Source: Sinomicrobium weinanense
GTDB lineage: Bacteria; Bacteroidota; Bacteroidia; Flavobacteriales; Flavobacteriaceae
Direction of reading: 5' to 3'
DNA: 64,000 bases
NCBI RefSeq assembly: GCF_018863395.1
Contig: NZ_JAHKRR010000005.1
Coordinates: 185,109-249,108 of the forward strand
The notes below the pieces were generated by a model that was not told where the DNA came from, did no database searches, and saw nothing but the letters and a program-made list of their open reading frames with translations. Numbering within the stretch: position 1 is the stretch's first letter; each line of letters begins with the position of its first letter. Of this stretch, positions 62,170 to 64,000 are shown piece after piece. The position numbers and the translations under genes are program-made.

Positions 62170-63426
62170 ATGGCTTATTTATTTACGTCCGAGTCTGTCA
62201 GTGAAGGGCACCCGGACAAGGTAGCAGATCAGATATCAGACGCATTACTGGACCACTTCCTGGCCTTCGACCCGGATTCCAAGGTGGCCTGTGAGACCCT
62301 GGTGACCACAGGGCAGGTGGTACTTGCGGGTGAAGTAAAGTCTAAAACTTATCTGGACCTTCAGAACATTGCCAGGGAGGTAATCAACAATATTGGATAT
62401 ACCAAGGGCGAATACCAGTTCAGTGGGGATTCGTGCGGAGTGATCTCGCTCATACACGAACAATCGCAGGACATCAACCAGGGTGTTGACCGTGTCAGCA
62501 AGGAAGAACAGGGCGCCGGAGACCAGGGTATGATGTTCGGCTATGCCACAAAGGAAACGGAAAATTATATGCCTTTGGCACTGGATATTTCCCATAAGAT
62601 CCTCCAAACCCTGGCAGAACTCCGAAAGGAAGGCAAAGAGATTCCCTATCTGCGCCCCGATGCCAAGGCCCAGGTGACCATTGAATACAGCGACAATGAT
62701 GTTCCCCAACGTATTGTGACCATCGTGGTCTCTACCCAGCACGATGCGTTTGATGAAAATGACGATACCATGCTAAGCAGGATCAAGCGCGATGTCATCG
62801 ACATATTGATCCCCAGGGTAAAGGCTCAATTACCGGCTGACCTTCAAAAACTCTTTACGGACGACATACAGTATCACATCAATCCGACAGGGAAATTTGT
62901 GATTGGCGGGCCTCATGGAGACACGGGACTTACCGGCCGAAAGATCATCATAGACACCTATGGCGGAAAAGGCGCTCACGGCGGAGGGGCATTTTCCGGG
63001 AAAGACCCCAGCAAGGTAGACCGCAGCGGAGCCTATGCTTCACGCCACATTGCCAAAAACCTGGTCGCTGCGGGTGTGGCCGACGAGGTGCTGGTACAGG
63101 TTAGTTATGCCATCGGGGTGGTAGAACCCACTTCCATCAGCATCAACACCTATGGAAAAGCCAATGTTGACCTCACCGACGGGGAGATTGCCAGGGTGGT
63201 AGAAAAACTTTTCGACATGCGCCCGGCAGCCATAGAAGAACGGTTAAAACTCCGCAATCCCATTTATCTCGAAACTGCGGTCTACGGGCATATGGGCAAA
63301 CAGCCCCGAACGACCACCAAGGTCTTTGAATCGCCTTACAACGGGAGGATAGAAAAAGAGGTGGAACTCTTTACCTGGGAAAAGCTGGATTATATAGATA
63401 AGATCAAAGAGGCGTTTTCGCTTTAA
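62170..63426 (+). CDS. metK: S-adenosylmethionine synthase
   Basis: A 418-residue enzyme making SAM from methionine and ATP. Conserved: [25 protein letters not shown] (start), [51 protein letters not shown] and the Lys loop. Slightly longer than the roughly 385-residue E. coli enzyme because of an insertion in the middle ([24 protein letters not shown] region). Preceded by the SAM-II riboswitch, so expression is probably reduced when SAM is plentiful. Confidence 0.97.
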   Translation: MAYLFTSESVSEGHPDKVADQISDALLDHFLAFDPDSKVACETLVTTGQVVLAGEVKSKTYLDLQNIAREVINNIGYTKGEYQFSGDSCGVISLIHEQSQDINQGVDRVSKEEQGAGDQGMMFGYATKETENYMPLALDISHKILQTLAELRKEGKEIPYLRPDAKAQVTIEYSDNDVPQRIVTIVVSTQHDAFDENDDTMLSRIKRDVIDILIPRVKAQLPADLQKLFTDDIQYHINPTGKFVIGGPHGDTGLTGRKIIIDTYGGKGAHGGGAFSGKDPSKVDRSGAYASRHIAKNLVAAGVADEVLVQVSYAIGVVEPTSISINTYGKANVDLTDGEIARVVEKLFDMRPAAIEERLKLRNPIYLETAVYGHMGKQPRTTTKVFESPYNGRIEKEVELFTWEKLDYIDKIKEAFSL

Positions 63427-63442
63427 TACAGGTCCCTTACTG

Positions 63443-63464
63443 CGCCCGGGATTTGTACCGGGCG
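63443..63464 (+). terminator. GC hairpin after metK
   Basis: cgcccgg (63443-63449) and ccgggcg (63458-63464) with an 8-nt loop. The T run comes only 25 nt later (ttgtttttatttttttg), so termination efficiency is uncertain. Confidence 0.5.
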
Positions 63465-63586
63465 TAGTTGTTAGGCCTGCTTGTTTTTATTTTTTTGTTA
63501 CCGATCCGGAGGATCTTAACGATCTTTTTTGCGATATCCGCGTTGGTCCGGCGTACTCAAAAAGCTGAAGTTTCCTCATACCATTT

Positions 63587-63886
63587 TTATTTTAATTCTA
63601 TCTCAAAAAAGCAAACGTCTGCATTGTGATAATGTGAAGGTAATCCTGAAGTGTTTTTTAATTTTTTGATCCCTAAAAATTCAAATCCGCAATTTTTATA
63701 ATGATTGATCAGCCTGTCGTTTTGTCCGCAGGTATCCATTCTGATGAATTTCTTGCTTTGGCTTTCTGCAAATTCTCTTGCCCAGTTGACAATTATTTTC
63801 ACAAAGTTATTTCCCCGGAATTCAGGATTTGTAGCTATCCGGTGAATATAAACAGAAGAAGTGGCATCATCATCTTGTAAGCTTCC
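63587..63886 (-). pseudogene. GNAT acetyltransferase fragment, N-terminus lost
   Basis: The minus-strand frame ending at TAA 63589-63587 reads upstream as ATNPEFRGNNFVKIIVNWAREFAESQSKKFIRMDTCGQN...INHYKNCGFEFLGIKKL, a GNAT C-terminal half with the acetyl-CoA segment RGNN and the NxxxxxxYxxxGF closing motif. The frame stays open to about 63886, but everything upstream is IS-derived sequence ending in a transposase stop. The part upstream of the RG motif, about half the domain, is missing. It is most likely a gene cut by insertion. Confidence 0.7.
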
Positions 63887-63887
63887 C

Positions 63888-64000
63888 CTAATTAGAACTG
63901 TTAGTTAGTACAATTTTATCATCTTTTTGATTCATCTCAGCAAGGCTAGCCTTGCTGAGATTTTTCTTTGCGTACTCAACCGGAGGCACATACCCAAGGG
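63888..64000 (-). mobile_element. IS3-type transposase C-terminus, partial
   Basis: The minus-strand frame reads LGYVPPVEYAKKNLSKASLAEMNQ...LTNSSN and stops at TAG 63890-63888. LGYxxPxEY is the C-terminal end of the integrase-core (DDE) domain of IS3/IS150-type transposases. The gene continues beyond the window. A self-complementary segment, tctcagcaaggctagccttgctgaga (63935-63960), lies inside its coding sequence. The IS end is probably within 63880-63890. Confidence 0.75.

Overview
The window reads as chromosomal DNA of a member of the Bacteroidota, most likely a flavobacterium. The evidence is the TAnnTTTG -7 promoter boxes upstream of many genes, the near absence of Shine-Dalgarno sites, and characteristic families: FtsE with a Bacteroidota-type sequence, GSCFA, DUF6089, the TssD form of Hcp, NamZ, BamA followed by two OmpH chaperones, and PiT with a long cytosolic tail. 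The species cannot be named from the sequence. About 60 genes are supported. I see no rRNA, tRNA or CRISPR array.

Layout. 1-2640: a DinB fragment, a lipoprotein gene broken by an in-frame stop, ftsE and an orphan type VI tube protein. 2839-5053: methyltransferase, DoxX and chromate transporter cluster. 5133-16316: VWA surface protein, fabD, gamma-carbonic anhydrase, a NifU-like protein with two N domains, a phosphate transporter, dodecin, a thioredoxin-fold DUF255 protein, MscS and tsaB. 16398-22562: a tripartite ABC efflux operon (ATPase, two permeases, adaptor, TolC-type channel). 22748-30213: M20 peptidase, cystathionine beta-synthase-like enzyme, LolC/E-type permease, NamZ and asparagine synthase B.

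30493-39896 is the distinctive part. A GAF-AraC regulator is followed by nine lipoprotein genes on the same strand. Five are paralogous short collagen-like lipoproteins (Gly-X-Y tract directly after the lipid-anchored Cys20, and a shared C-terminal Asp/Asn-Tyr...Val/Ile...Tyr motif). Each of the five has an upstream leader with a dyad TTTGA-CTT-TCAAA, then a CCGGACA block, then a long hairpin whose sequence changes while its pairing is kept. Three have related 3' segments, two of them 121 bp and about 90% identical. A lipocalin-like protein, a trypsin-like protease, a PD40 beta-propeller and an unknown lipoprotein lie between them. This looks like a surface-lipoprotein family expanding by duplication of whole transcription units, and is the best candidate for an undescribed system.

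40033-57753 is housekeeping: GSCFA protein, alaS, an M23-MerR-LemA-TPM-TPM cluster, a PHP-type phosphatase, and a minus-strand envelope operon (CBS protein, nadK, DUF6089, uppS, bamA, ompH, ompH), then pdxJ, lipB and a tiny YqaE/Pmp3 gene. 58059-64000 carries lysS, a MITE-like element, a CpxP/Spy-like protein, a serine hydrolase, metK behind a SAM-II riboswitch with an obvious alternative pairing partner, and at the right edge a GNAT gene cut by an IS3-type transposase.

Intergenic DNA has several short dispersed inverted repeats, many acting as or overlapping terminators.
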